From Segnochrobactrum spirostomi (lineage in GTDB: Bacteria; Pseudomonadota; Alphaproteobacteria; Rhizobiales; Segnochrobactraceae), in the NCBI RefSeq assembly GCF_009600605.1, contig NZ_VWNA01000001.1, positions 2,838,501 to 2,902,500 on the forward strand: a DNA stretch of 64,000 bases, in the 5' to 3' direction. A program made the translations under genes and the position numbers. Positions 8,625 to 17,355 of this stretch are shown in pieces. The notes beneath the pieces were generated by a model. The model was not told the origin of the DNA. It saw only the letters and a program-made list of their open reading frames with translations, and did no database searches. The stretch's first letter is position 1; each line of letters begins with the position of its first letter.

Positions 8625-8665
8625 CCCGGCCCGCGAGCTCTCCCGTGGCCGTCTCACGCTGTCTC
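8625..8665. repeat. gpsA 3'-end repeat, displaced copy
   Basis: These 41 bp match 9394-9434 with 5 mismatches. They include the last codons and stop of gpsA (GAG ACA GCG TGA on the minus strand) plus downstream sequence. The segment directly abuts the displaced rsmE 5' repeat (8666), so two remnants of different genes are joined without a gap. Confidence 0.9.
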
Positions 8666-8731
8666 GGCGCCCTCTGCGAGCGGGGCTTCGACGAACAGGC
8701 GGGTGGACAGGAAATCGTGGCGGGGCAAGGC
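8666..8731. repeat. rsmE 5'-end repeat, displaced copy
   Basis: A direct copy of 8137-8202 with one mismatch. It keeps the TTG start and reads on the minus strand through about 21 rsmE codons, then in frame into the displaced gpsA tail and its stop, giving a 24-codon remnant frame (8654-8728). It lies 2 bp beyond the hicB stop. Confidence 0.95.
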
Positions 8732-8733
8732 AC

Positions 8734-9168
8734 TCAAGCCGCGTTCTGGAGGTCGATGGAAACATCCTTGCCGATGGCTCGGAAGGCCGCGTCGAGTTGA
8801 TCGGTCCGGGTCGCATGGTCGAGACGGAACAGGCGGTCGACCTGCTCACGGTGCCAGCCGAGCCGTCGGCAGAGCTCCGCCCGGTTGATACCTTGGGAGC
8901 GGCAGGCGAGGTAGAGCAGCACCTTGAGCACCGTCAGGACAGGCAGGCGCGGTGTCGTCTCGGTCGGCCCGGTCGCGCCCGCGAGGGGAATGTCGTCTCC
9001 CCGGGCGATCCGCGCCGCGAGGGCTTCCTCGATGGCGTCCACCGCATGCGCCAGCGCGTCGTCGCGGTCCGCCCCGAAGGTCGTCACCTCCGGCAGAAGC
9101 GGGCACGTGACGAGGAGGGAGCCGTCGTCATCGCCAATCATCTCGATCGGAAAGGCTAGCTTCGTCAT
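8734..9168 (-). CDS. hicB: HicB-family antitoxin
   Basis: A 144-residue antitoxin. The N-terminal half (about residues 1-60) has the partial RNase H-like HicB fold with the block GSLLVTCPLLPEVTTFG and DALAHAVDAIEEAL. The C-terminal part (about residues 80-135) reads as a helix-turn-helix (GINRAELCRRLGWHREQVDRL) that would bind the operon operator. It follows hicA by 8 bp. Its stop lies 2 bp from the displaced rsmE fragment. It should neutralise HicA and autorepress through the palindrome at 9375-9390. Confidence 0.92.
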   Translation of the reverse strand: MTKLAFPIEMIGDDDGSLLVTCPLLPEVTTFGADRDDALAHAVDAIEEALAARIARGDDIPLAGATGPTETTPRLPVLTVLKVLLYLACRSQGINRAELCRRLGWHREQVDRLFRLDHATRTDQLDAAFRAIGKDVSIDLQNAA

Positions 9169-9176
9169 CGCACATC

Positions 9177-9368
9177 TCACTTGAGACCGAGATCCTTCAG
9201 GATCTTGTTGACCAGTCCGGTACCGAGCTCTTTGCCGGCGCCGTGCATCGGCAATTGCGAGGTCTTGTCCCCGAGCCGGACGGTCACATGGCCGGAACCG
9301 CCACGATGGGTCTCGAAGGTGCAGCCCGCCCGTTGCAGCAGCCGTCGGAGTTCCTTGGCGTTCATCAT
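9177..9368 (-). CDS. hicA: HicA-family mRNA interferase toxin
   Basis: A 63-residue dsRBD-like toxin, normal in length for HicA. It shows KELRRLLQRAGC, the segment GGSGHVTVR with the conserved catalytic His, the LPMHGAGKELGTGL loop and a terminal LVNKILKDLGL helix. HicA cleaves mRNA in the cytoplasm independently of translation until HicB binds it. It is the first gene of hicAB; two consecutive ATG codons (9366-9368 and 9363-9365) are possible starts. Confidence 0.93.
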   Translation of the reverse strand: MMNAKELRRLLQRAGCTFETHRGGSGHVTVRLGDKTSQLPMHGAGKELGTGLVNKILKDLGLK

Positions 9369-9374
9369 AGGGAC

Positions 9375-9390
9375 TCCACACTTGTGTGGA
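9375..9390. promoter_or_regulatory. Inverted repeat, candidate HicB operator
   Basis: Perfect 7-bp arms TCCACAC (9375-9381) and GTGTGGA (9384-9390) have a 2-bp centre and end 7 bp upstream of the hicA start. The arm nearest the gene contains the only purine-rich GGAG that could serve as ribosome site, so protein bound here could block both transcription and translation start. Confidence 0.6.
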
Positions 9391-9393
9391 AAG

Positions 9394-9434
9394 CCCGGCC
9401 CGCGGGGTCTCCCGAGGCCGTGTCACGCCGTCTC
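9394..9434. repeat. gpsA 3'-end repeat, resident copy
   Basis: This 41-bp segment spans the end of gpsA and adjacent noncoding DNA; it matches 8625-8665 at 36 of 41 positions. It borders the hicAB cassette on the gpsA side. Confidence 0.9.
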
Positions 9435-10436
9435 CCGCTTCAGCGGCCGCGCCATCAGGCCTTCGATCGCGGCGGCGACGTCGATGCGCCCCGCGATCAA
9501 CGCGGCGACGGCGGCGACGATCGGCACTTCGACATGATGCTCGGCGGCGATCGCCGCGGCGACTGGTGCCGTCGCGGCGCCTTCGACGAGCGGCGCGCCG
9601 GGATCGTCGAGATGGGGCCGGCGCCCTTCGCCGAGCGCGATGCCGAACGAGAAATTGCGCGATTGCCGGCTCGAGGCCGTGAGCAGGAGGTCGCCCAAGC
9701 CCGAAAGGCCGGTCAGCGTCTCCGGCCGGCCGCCGAGCGCGGCGGCGAAGCGCTGCAATTCGGCGAAGGCGCGGGCGGTCAGCGCCGCCTGGGCGCTCGC
9801 CCCGAGCCCGCGGCCGACCACCACGCCGCTCGCGATGGCGAGCACGTTCTTCAAGGCGCCGCCGATTTCGACGCCGACGAGGTCGTCGCTCGCATAAGGG
9901 CGGAACGACGGGCTCGCGAGGGCCGCGGCGAGCCGGTCGGCAAGCGCGCCGTCGCGCGCCGCAATGGTGACGGCCGTCGGCAGCCCGCGGGCGACATCGG
10001 CGGCGAAGCTTGGCCCCGACAGGGCGGCCGGCACTGCGGCCGGCAGCGCCTCCGTCAGCACGTCGGCGAGGAGAAGGCGGGTCCCGGCCTCGAAGCCCTT
10101 GGCGGCGAGCACGACCGGCGTCCCGCGGCGGACGAACGGGGCGAGGGAGGCCGCGACGGTGCGGGTCGTCTGCGCCGGCGTCGCCAGGATGATCGCGTCG
10201 GCGGCGCACGCCGCGGCGAGATCGGTCGTCGCCGCGAGCGGCGGATCGAGCGGGATGCCGGCGAGGTGCCGGGGATTCTCGCACCGCGTCGCGATCGCCG
10301 CGACGGTTTCGGGATCGCGCGCCCAGAGCGTGACGGAGCGGCCCGCCCGCGCCGCCGCGAGGGCGAGGGCCGTGCCCCAGGCGCCGGCGCCGACGACGCC
10401 GATGGAGCCGATCGCGGGGAGGGTCTCGTCCGTCAT
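9423..10436 (-). CDS. gpsA: NAD(P)H-dependent glycerol-3-phosphate dehydrogenase
   Basis: A 337-residue cytoplasmic enzyme that reduces dihydroxyacetone phosphate to sn-glycerol 3-phosphate for phospholipid synthesis. The NAD site [13 protein letters not shown] is near residue 13, followed by [21 protein letters not shown], the catalytic Lys in [15 protein letters not shown] and [10 protein letters not shown]. The start is 8 bp downstream of the tsaD stop, so the two form an operon, an arrangement usual in Rhizobiales. Its last codons are duplicated at 8625-8665. Confidence 0.95.
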   Translation of the reverse strand: MTDETLPAIGSIGVVGAGAWGTALALAAARAGRSVTLWARDPETVAAIATRCENPRHLAGIPLDPPLAATTDLAAACAADAIILATPAQTTRTVAASLAPFVRRGTPVVLAAKGFEAGTRLLLADVLTEALPAAVPAALSGPSFAADVARGLPTAVTIAARDGALADRLAAALASPSFRPYASDDLVGVEIGGALKNVLAIASGVVVGRGLGASAQAALTARAFAELQRFAAALGGRPETLTGLSGLGDLLLTASSRQSRNFSFGIALGEGRRPHLDDPGAPLVEGAATAPVAAAIAAEHHVEVPIVAAVAALIAGRIDVAAAIEGLMARPLKRETA

Positions 10437-10444
10437 CGTCCGCC

Positions 10445-11521
10445 TCAAACCTTGGTGCCGAGCCGGCCGTGGCCGACCTTCGGGGCGGCGTTGGCATCGA
10501 GCGGCCAGCGCGCCCGCACGGGGGCGGCGAGGGCGTCGGCATGGCCGAGCGCCCGGTGTTCGGCGCCCGCCCAGGCGATCATCACGCCGTTGTCGCCGCA
10601 GAGCGCCAAAGGCGGCGCGACGAGGCGGCCCCCGATCTTCTCGGCGACGGCATCGAGGGCGGTGCGGATCGCCGTGTTGGCGGCGACACCACCGGCGACG
10701 ACGAGGGTCGGGGCCGCGATCCCCGTCTCGGCGCGGAAGCGTTCCAGCGCGGCGCGGGCACGGGTCGCGACGATCGTGGCGACGGTCGCCTGGAACGAAG
10801 CGCAGAGATCGGCGACGTCGGTCTCGCTCAGCGGCGCTGCGCGCTCGGCCGCGAGCCGCACGGCCGTCTTGAGGCCGGCGAAGGAGAAATCGAGCCCCGG
10901 CCGGTCCATCAGCGGGCGGGGCAGGGCGAAGCGGGACGGGTTTCCGCCGGTCGCCGCCTTTTCCACAGCCGGGCCGCCGGGGTGGCCGAGCCCGAGCAGC
11001 TTCGCCGTCTTGTCGAAGGCTTCGCCCAGCGCGTCGTCGATGGTCGTGCCCCACCGCTCGTAATCGCCGACGCCGCGTACCAGGAGGATCTGGGTGTGGC
11101 CGCCGGAGACGAGGAGCAGGAGATAGGGGAAAGCGACGCCGTCGGTCAGGCGCGCGGTGAGCGCGTGGCCCTCGAGATGGTTGACGGCGACGAACGGCTT
11201 GCTGGCCGCGAAGGCGATCGCCTTGCCGGTCATCGCCCCGACGAGGAGGCCGCCGATCAGGCCCGGCCCCGAGGTCGCGGCGACCGCGTCGAGGTCGTGG
11301 ACGGTGAGACCGGCGCGCGCCAGCGCCTCGGCGACGACGCGGTCGAGCACGGCGACGTGGGCGCGGGCGGCGATTTCCGGCACCACGCCGCCATAGGCCG
11401 CGTGATCCTCGATCTGCGCGCGCACCACGTTGGCGAGGATGCTGGCCTTGCCGTCCGCGTCGCGCCGCACGATTCCCGCCGCGGTCTCGTCGCAGCTCGT
11501 CTCGATGCCGAGCACGATCAT
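10445..11521 (-). CDS. tsaD: tRNA N6-adenosine threonylcarbamoyltransferase
   Basis: A 358-residue ASKHA-fold enzyme that transfers threonylcarbamoyl to A37 of ANN-decoding tRNAs. Visible marks are [18 protein letters not shown] at the N-terminus, the metal-binding HLEGH near residue 114, [34 protein letters not shown] and [12 protein letters not shown]. The start ATG at 11521 fits the family; the frame opens further upstream without homology. It is divergent from hemC with about 150 bp between them and is followed by gpsA. Confidence 0.96.
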   Translation of the reverse strand: MIVLGIETSCDETAAGIVRRDADGKASILANVVRAQIEDHAAYGGVVPEIAARAHVAVLDRVVAEALARAGLTVHDLDAVAATSGPGLIGGLLVGAMTGKAIAFAASKPFVAVNHLEGHALTARLTDGVAFPYLLLLVSGGHTQILLVRGVGDYERWGTTIDDALGEAFDKTAKLLGLGHPGGPAVEKAATGGNPSRFALPRPLMDRPGLDFSFAGLKTAVRLAAERAAPLSETDVADLCASFQATVATIVATRARAALERFRAETGIAAPTLVVAGGVAANTAIRTALDAVAEKIGGRLVAPPLALCGDNGVMIAWAGAEHRALGHADALAAPVRARWPLDANAAPKVGHGRLGTKV

Positions 11522-11673
11522 GATAAAGCCTGCCTCGATTTTCAGGGCGCGCGAACCGGCGCGTCGCCGCGCGGACGGGACGCAGCCCGCATGGTGGACA
11601 TCCGGGCCGGCGCCGATCAAGATCGCCGCCCCGTTCACCTTCGCCTCCGGCCGTAGCAAACCGATCCCGACCC

Positions 11674-12618
11674 GTGCAATCGAAACCGCTCCGCATCGGC
11701 ACCCGTGGTAGCCGATTAGCCCTCACCCAGGCCGAGATCGTCCGCACTGCCCTCGTCGATTCGCACGGCTTCACCGCCGCCGACGTCGAGATCGTGGTCA
11801 TCACGACGACCGGCGACCGCGTGACCGACCGCCCGCTCGGCGAGATCGGCGGCAAGGGCCTCTTCACCAAGGAGATCGAGGAGGCGCTGAGCGACCGCCG
11901 CATCGATCTCGCGGTGCATTCGGCGAAGGACATGCCGACGCTGCTGCCGCCGGGCCTCGGCCTCGCCGGCTACCTGCCCCGCGAAGACGTGCGGGACGCG
12001 ATCGTCGTGCGCCCCTCGCTCGCCGTCGAAGGCATCCGCAGCCTCGTCGATCTGCCGCTGGGCGCCAAGGTCGGAACCGCCTCGCTCCGCCGCGGCGCCC
12101 TGGTGCGCAGGCTCCGGCCCGACCTTCAGGTGGAGGTCTTCCGCGGCAACGTCCAGACCCGGCTGGACAAACTGGAGCGCGGGGTGGTCGACGCCACGCT
12201 GCTCGCGGTGGCCGGCCTGAAGCGGCTCGGCCAGGCCCAGGTCGCGACGGAAATCCTCGATGCGGAGGCGTTTCCGCCCGCCGTCGGCCAGGGCGCCATC
12301 GCCATCGAGACGCGCCTCGACGACGCGGCGACCGCGCGCCTGCTCGCGCCGATTCTCGATCCGGCGACGGCGATCGCCCTCGAAGCCGAGCGCGCCTTCC
12401 TGCTCACCCTCGACGGCTCGTGCCGCACGCCGATCGCCGGCCACGCCGTCGTCGTGGGCGATCGGCTCACCTTCCGCGGCCTGATCCTGAAGCCGGACGG
12501 CTCCGAAAGCCACGAGATCGTGGAAGAGGGCGCGGCCGCCGAGGCCGCGGCGATCGGGCGGGCTGCCGGCGGGGTTCTGCGCGCACGCGGCGGTCCGGAT
12601 TTCTTCGTCGGCGATTGA
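11674..12618 (+). CDS. hemC: Hydroxymethylbilane synthase (porphobilinogen deaminase)
   Basis: A 314-residue heme-pathway enzyme that polymerises four porphobilinogens to hydroxymethylbilane. It shows [27 protein letters not shown] with the catalytic Asp, [23 protein letters not shown] and the dipyrromethane-cofactor Cys in [12 protein letters not shown] (about residue 249). The GTG start gives the expected N-terminus [10 protein letters not shown]. It is the first gene of the hemC-hemD-mic60-hemY cluster and diverges from tsaD. Confidence 0.96.
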   Translation: MQSKPLRIGTRGSRLALTQAEIVRTALVDSHGFTAADVEIVVITTTGDRVTDRPLGEIGGKGLFTKEIEEALSDRRIDLAVHSAKDMPTLLPPGLGLAGYLPREDVRDAIVVRPSLAVEGIRSLVDLPLGAKVGTASLRRGALVRRLRPDLQVEVFRGNVQTRLDKLERGVVDATLLAVAGLKRLGQAQVATEILDAEAFPPAVGQGAIAIETRLDDAATARLLAPILDPATAIALEAERAFLLTLDGSCRTPIAGHAVVVGDRLTFRGLILKPDGSESHEIVEEGAAAEAAAIGRAAGGVLRARGGPDFFVGD

Positions 12619-12694
12619 GGGCCGGGCATCTTATTTCGCCGGCTTATTATCGTTGCGCGGGGGATCACGGAGACACCAGGGCCGGTGCCGCCGT

Positions 12695-12745
12695 CCCTTC
12701 TCCCCAGTCGGGGGAGAAGGTGCCCCGAAGGGGCGGATGAGGGGG
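12695..12745. repeat. Dispersed palindromic element, copy 1
   Basis: Two nested dyads: CCTTCTCCCC with GGGGAGAAGG, then GCCCC with GGGGC, ending GGATGAGGGG. The same layout recurs inverted at 12796-12848 and direct at 16907-16957. Such elements are common between genes in Rhizobiales chromosomes. Confidence 0.75.
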
Positions 12746-12795
12746 CAGTCCGCCGGACCGTGCCAACGTCTGTGGGAATGAGAGGGGTTGGTTTC

Positions 12796-12848
12796 GCCCC
12801 TCATCCGGCCCTACCGGGCCACCTTCTCGTCGCCCGCGGGGAGAAGGG
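12796..12848. repeat. Dispersed palindromic element, copy 2 (inverted)
   Basis: The inverted counterpart of 12695-12745, starting CCCCTCATCCGGCCC and ending GGGGAGAAGG. The two copies face each other 50 bp apart and could fold the hemC-hemD gap into one long hairpin. Confidence 0.75.
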
Positions 12849-12899
12849 CAGCGGGGGGAACTCGATGCGGTTCCCCTTCTGAACGCCGGGAGAGCGTCG

Positions 12900-13622
12900 A
12901 TGCGCGTGCTGGTGACGCGGCCGGAGCCGCAGGCCGAGACGACAGCTTCCCGGCTCGTCGCGCGCGGGCACGAGCCCATCGTCGCGCCGCTGCTCGCCAT
13001 CGTGCCGGAGCCGGAGGTCGTCCTCGCCCTCGACACCGTCGCGGCGCTCGTCGTCACCAGCAAGGCGGCGGTCGAGATCGTCGCCGGCCGGCGGGACCGC
13101 GCGGCGCTCAGCGCTCTGCCCCTCTATGTCGTCGGCGACGCCACCGCCGCAGCGGCCCGGGTGGCCGGGTTCGGCCGTGTCGTCAGCGCCGCGGGCGATG
13201 TCCACGCACTGGCCGAAACCATCCGCCGCGACGGCCTGGCCGCGGGTGTCACGGTGCTTCATCTCGCCGGACGCGACCGGGCGGGCGACCTCGCCGGCCT
13301 GCTGGCGCCGGACGGGATCGCTGTCGAAACGGCCGTGCTCTACCGTGCCGAGCCGGCGCAGCGGCTGCCCGATCCCGTCGCGGACGCCCTGCGGGCGGGA
13401 TCGATCGACGCGATCCTAGTCTATTCCGAGCGCAGCGGTGCCGCGCTGGCCGGGGCCATCCGGCGCGCCGGCCTCGCGGACGCGGTCCGCGACGTCGCGA
13501 TCGCGGCCATCTCCGAGCGGGCGGCGGCGCCGTTCGCGCTCCACCCGCGCCTCGTCGTGGCCGCGAGCCCCGACGAGGCGGCCCTTCTCGCCGCCTTGGA
13601 AAGCTTGGAACGCCGCGTCTAA
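12900..13622 (+). CDS. hemD: Uroporphyrinogen-III synthase
   Basis: A 240-residue enzyme of the poorly conserved HemD family, which closes hydroxymethylbilane to uroporphyrinogen III. It begins MRVLVTRPEPQAETTASRL, contains ALVVTSKAAVEI and VYVVGDATA-like blocks (here PLYVVGDATAAAAR), VLHLAGRDRAGDL and VETAVLYRAEPA, all at usual positions. Identity is reinforced by its place after hemC. The 281-bp gap to hemC holds a facing pair of palindromic elements, so the two genes may not be tightly co-transcribed. Confidence 0.93.
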   Translation: MRVLVTRPEPQAETTASRLVARGHEPIVAPLLAIVPEPEVVLALDTVAALVVTSKAAVEIVAGRRDRAALSALPLYVVGDATAAAARVAGFGRVVSAAGDVHALAETIRRDGLAAGVTVLHLAGRDRAGDLAGLLAPDGIAVETAVLYRAEPAQRLPDPVADALRAGSIDAILVYSERSGAALAGAIRRAGLADAVRDVAIAAISERAAAPFALHPRLVVAASPDEAALLAALESLERRV

Positions 13623-13817
13623 GGCGGCGTTGCCGAAGGTCGGGGAGGGCACCGCGTCGCACGCTTGGTCCCCGCGGTGGCCTTGAGCGGAGCGGCAGCA
13701 TATAAATCGAACCGTGCGCGCGGCTCGCGCGAGAGGCGGCGGAGACTTCGCGTCCCCCGCGGAGGCGGGCCCGGAACCCTTCGGTTCCAAGCGCGCAGAA
13801 GGATCGAAAGGGATCGG

Positions 13818-15215
13818 ATGAGTTCGACGAGCGACACCCCCGAGCGCCCCGAGCAAGGTCTCCCGCCGCGCGCCAAGTCCGGTCGGCGCCCGCCGACCAT
13901 CGATCTGGCGGCCGGCGAGACGACCGCGGCTGGCGATGCGGTCCCGACGCCCGAAGACACGACGCCGGCCGCTGCCGATCCCGCTCCCGCCGCAGAGACC
14001 GCGCGCGATGAGGCGGCCGCTTCGAGCAGCCCCAAGGGCGGCACGACCGATGCGCCGGCCGGCCCCGCTGCCCCAGTCGGCTGCGCCCGCGAGACGAGCG
14101 GCGGCTCGGGTGCGATCAAGCTCATCGCCGCGGCCGTCATCGGCGGTGCGGTGGCGATCGGCGGCGCCTCGGCGCTGGTCACGCGCGGGGTCATCAAGAG
14201 CCCCGAGGTGACGGCGACGTCCGAAGCACTGCAAACCCTCGGGCAGCGCGTCGCGACGCTCGAAAACCAGGCCGCCTCCAACCCCGCGGCCGCGGGCGAC
14301 GCCGCCCTGAAGGACGTCGAGGCGCGGCTCGCGAAGCTCGAATCTGCGGTGTCGAGCGGCACCCCCGGCGCCGATCTCGGCGCCCTCCAGAGCGAGCTCA
14401 AGACCGACATCGCCGATCTCGGCAAGCAAGTCGAGGCGGCGGCGAAGGCCGCAGAGGCCGCGCAGACGGGCCTCTCCCAGCTCGGTGCCCGGGTGGACGA
14501 GATCGACAAGAAGATCGCGGCGAACGACCTATCCGGCGTGCGCGACGCGGTCGGCCGGCTCAATGCGGACGCCGACGCCAAGGCGGCGGCGCTCGCCAAG
14601 CTCCAGACCGAAATCGACGGGGTCGCCCAATCGGTCGAGCGCACCGTCGGCTCGGAAAGCAGCGCGGCGACCTCGTTCGCCCTGTCGAGCCTGGAGCGGG
14701 CCGCGGCCGAAGGGCGTGGCTTCGCCGCCGAACTCTCCCTGATCGCGGCGACCGTCGCCAATCCGGCGTTGATCGATCCGCTCAAGGCCGTGGCGACCGA
14801 TCCGCCGCAGAGCGCCGAGGCGATCGCCGCCCAATGGCCGGACACGGAGAAGGCGATCCTCGCCGCTGCGGCGCCACCGGTCGGCGACGGTCTCCTCGAC
14901 AAGCTCGAGGCGAGCGCGAAATCCTTGATCGTGGTGCGGCCGAGCGGGCCGGTCGACGGCTCGGACGCGGAAGCGGTCGCGAGCCGCATCAACGCCGACA
15001 TGAAGAACGGCGCGCTCGCCGCGGCGCTGAAGGAATGGCGGAGCCTGCCGGAGGCGTCGCAGAAGGCGTCGCAGGCGTGGGGTGACGATCTCGCCCGCCG
15101 GGTCGCTCTGGACGACGGCGTCGCCGCGCTGAAGCAGGCCGTGCTCGGCGTCCTCGCCGAGCGCACCGGGGCCGCCGCGGCGCGGGCGAGCGCGCCGCAA
15201 CCGGCCGCGAACTGA
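13818..15215 (+). CDS. Alphaproteobacterial Mic60/mitofilin homologue
   Basis: A 465-residue membrane protein of the COG4223 type. It has a cytoplasmic Pro/Ala-rich N-terminus (residues 1-95), one membrane segment near 98-120 (IKLIAAAVIGGAVAIGG), a long coiled-coil region from about 130 to 270 and a C-terminal helical domain (about 370-450) corresponding to the mitofilin signature. Bacterial Mic60 shapes intracytoplasmic membranes and in this class lies between hemD and hemY, as here. Start chosen at MSSTSD with AAAGGGAT upstream; the frame is open earlier without features. Confidence 0.85.
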   Translation: MSSTSDTPERPEQGLPPRAKSGRRPPTIDLAAGETTAAGDAVPTPEDTTPAAADPAPAAETARDEAAASSSPKGGTTDAPAGPAAPVGCARETSGGSGAIKLIAAAVIGGAVAIGGASALVTRGVIKSPEVTATSEALQTLGQRVATLENQAASNPAAAGDAALKDVEARLAKLESAVSSGTPGADLGALQSELKTDIADLGKQVEAAAKAAEAAQTGLSQLGARVDEIDKKIAANDLSGVRDAVGRLNADADAKAAALAKLQTEIDGVAQSVERTVGSESSAATSFALSSLERAAAEGRGFAAELSLIAATVANPALIDPLKAVATDPPQSAEAIAAQWPDTEKAILAAAAPPVGDGLLDKLEASAKSLIVVRPSGPVDGSDAEAVASRINADMKNGALAAALKEWRSLPEASQKASQAWGDDLARRVALDDGVAALKQAVLGVLAERTGAAAARASAPQPAAN

Positions 15216-15226
15216 GGACGGGGCGC

Positions 15227-16726
15227 ATGATCCGCATCCTCTTCTATCTCATCGCGGTGTTCGCGCTTGCCGCGGGCGCCTCGTGGATCGCCGACCGGCC
15301 GGGCACCGTCAGCCTCGATTGGCTCGGCTACACGATCGAGACGAACGTGACCGTCGCGCTCGTCGCGGTGATCGTTCTCGTCGTCCTCGTCATGCTGCTG
15401 TGGTGGCTCGTCGGGCTTCTGTTTCGCGGTCCGACCGGCTTCCGCCGCGTGCTGGTGCGCCGCCGCCGCGAACGCGGCCGCAACGCGCTCTCCCGCGGCC
15501 TCGTCGCCGTCGGAGCGGGCGACGTCAAACTCGCCCGGCGTTACATGACCGAGGCGCGGCGCTACCTGCCCCACGATCCGGCGACGCACCTCCTCGCTGC
15601 CCAGACCGCCCAGCTCGGTGGCGACCGCGCGGCGGCGCGCCTCGCCTTCGAAGGCATGCTCAAGAATTCCGAAACCCGCCTGCTCGGCCTGCACGGTCTC
15701 CACGTCGAGGCCCTGCGCGAGGGCGAGACGGCGGCGGCCCACCATTATGCCGAGGAGGCGTCGCGGGAGGCGGCGAACCTGCCGTGGGCGGCGCGCGCCG
15801 TGTTCGCCCACGCCGCCGCGACCGGGGATTGGGAGCGCGCCGCGCAGCTTCTCACCCGCAACGGCCACAACGGGCTCGTCGACAAGCCGGAGGCCCGGCG
15901 CCTGCGCGCGGTGCTCCTCACCGCGCGGGCGCTCGAACTCGAAAGCGGCGAGCCCGAGAAGGCCCGCACCCTCGCCTTGGAGGCCCATGGCCTCGCGCCG
16001 GATCTCGTTCCCGCCGGTGCGGTCGCCGGCCGGCTGCTCTCCCGCCTCGGCGACATGCGCCGCGCGACCAAGGTGCTGGAGACGACCTGGCGGAAAGCCC
16101 CGCATCCCGAGATCGCGGAGGCCTATGCCGCGGTGCGCACCGGCGATGCCGCCCGCGACCGCCTGAAGCGCATGCGCGCACTCGCGGCGCTCCAGCCCCA
16201 CGAGATCGAGGGCGACATCGCCCTCGCCCGCGCCACCATCGAGGCCCGGGAGTTCGGCGACGCGCGCGCGCTTCTGAAGGGCGTCCTCGAACGCCAGCCG
16301 AGCCGCCGCGCCTGCCTGCTGATGGCGGACCTCGAAGAGGCCGAGAACGGCGACATGGGCCGCGTGCGGGAATGGCTCGGCCGGGCGGTGCGCGCGCCGG
16401 CCGATCCGGCGTGGACGGCGGACGGGGTCATCTCGGACCATTGGGCGCCGGTCTCGCCGGTCACCGGCCGGCTCGACGCCTTCGAGTGGAAGGCGCCGAT
16501 CGCCGCCCTCGGCGAGGCGCCGGCGCTCGTCCTCGAGGACGGCGCGTTCGACGCGCGGCCCCCGCTGCCGCCGAAGCCGGGCATGATCGAGCCGCCTGCG
16601 GCGTCCGCGCCTACTGGGACTGTCGGAACCGCCGCGCCGCCCCCGGGGCCGGGACGATCGGCGGCGGCGCAGGCGCGCCCGGCTCGGGACCGTCCGCCGC
16701 CGCTGTGCCGCCCAAGCCGGATTTGA
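15227..16726 (+). CDS. hemY: HemY-like TPR membrane protein, 3' end frameshifted
   Basis: A 499-residue HemY_N protein: two membrane segments (about 1-20 and 40-62), then TPR-like helices with PATHLLAAQTAQLGGDRAAA and RACLLMADLEEAENGD, ending in the family block WAPVSPVTGRLDAFEWKAP. It is thought to assist late heme synthesis at the inner membrane. The last 20 or so residues (from about 16640) are Arg/Pro-rich and unlike the family. The -1 frame instead continues to 16842 with an acidic tail (YKPDDPGPDLSDEDA), so one base is probably missing in a C/G run near 16645. It follows mic60 by 11 bp. Confidence 0.88.
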   Translation: MIRILFYLIAVFALAAGASWIADRPGTVSLDWLGYTIETNVTVALVAVIVLVVLVMLLWWLVGLLFRGPTGFRRVLVRRRRERGRNALSRGLVAVGAGDVKLARRYMTEARRYLPHDPATHLLAAQTAQLGGDRAAARLAFEGMLKNSETRLLGLHGLHVEALREGETAAAHHYAEEASREAANLPWAARAVFAHAAATGDWERAAQLLTRNGHNGLVDKPEARRLRAVLLTARALELESGEPEKARTLALEAHGLAPDLVPAGAVAGRLLSRLGDMRRATKVLETTWRKAPHPEIAEAYAAVRTGDAARDRLKRMRALAALQPHEIEGDIALARATIEAREFGDARALLKGVLERQPSRRACLLMADLEEAENGDMGRVREWLGRAVRAPADPAWTADGVISDHWAPVSPVTGRLDAFEWKAPIAALGEAPALVLEDGAFDARPPLPPKPGMIEPPAASAPTGTVGTAAPPPGPGRSAAAQARPARDRPPPLCRPSRI

Positions 16727-16906
16727 GGTCCACCCCCCGTGTCACCCCGGCCCCGCTCGATCCCGGCTACAAGCCCGACGATCCGGGCCCGGACCTGTCC
16801 GACGAAGACGCCGTCGCCGCCGCCGGCACGCCCCGCCGCTGAGGGCGGGGCAGCGGGCAGCCTTCGGGGCAGGGGCCAGCCCACCGCTCTATGAGGTGCC
16901 ACGCCA

Positions 16907-16957
16907 CCTTCTCCCCGCGTGCGGGGAGAAGGTGGCCCGACAGGGCCGGATGAGGGG
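16907..16957. repeat. Dispersed palindromic element, copy 3
   Basis: Same organisation as 12695-12745: CCTTCTCCCCGC with GCGGGGAGAAGG, then GGCCC with GGGCC, then GGATGAGGGG. Confidence 0.75.
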
Positions 16958-17260
16958 ATTTCCGTGAAGCAATCCAGAGGCTTATCCTAAGGGCCCTTCG
17001 CTCTTCGGCGGGCATTTGAGAGGGCGAACGTCTCGCCCGGCCCGACCCCACCCCGGCGCTGCGCGCCACCCCTCCCCCTGGCAGGGGAGGGGTAAGGCGG
17101 CCTGCTTTTTCGCTGCCGGCTGTGCCTGGGCTGCGGTCCTTTGGACCGGACTCTCGATCGTCAGTCTTTCACCGACCGCTCCACGTCACCGTGGCCGCCT
17201 TCCCCATCGTCTGTGTCTTCCCCGCCCTCTCCTCCGCCGGCACTGCCACGACCTCACCAC

Positions 17261-17355
17261 GGTCATCCGCGGGCTTGACCCGCGGACCCAGTGGCCGAGA
17301 GCACGGCGCGTGCCGCCGCTCGGTCCCCGCCACAAGGGCGGGGATGACGACGGAG
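17261..17355. repeat. Dispersed 95-bp repeat with dyad ends, copy 1
   Basis: It begins GTCATCCGCGGGC and ends GGGCGGGGATGACGACGGAG, so the ends (GTCATCC and GGATGAC) are complementary. A related copy lies at 21907-22001 with the middle part apparently inverted. Confidence 0.7.

Noticed and set aside
8666-8731. A second rsmE gene
   Set aside because: Only the first 21 codons are present before the sequence switches to the gpsA tail; it is a fragment.
9423-11933. Long minus-strand frame joining tsaD antisense-phase sequence to gpsA
   Set aside because: Only the part from 10436 down is gpsA; the upstream part is tsaD read out of frame.
13619-16441. A 940-codon open frame on the minus strand opposite hemD, mic60 and hemY
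   Set aside because: It is the antisense shadow of three well-supported genes; the translation is Arg/Ser/Ala-rich with no family motif, as expected in GC-rich DNA.
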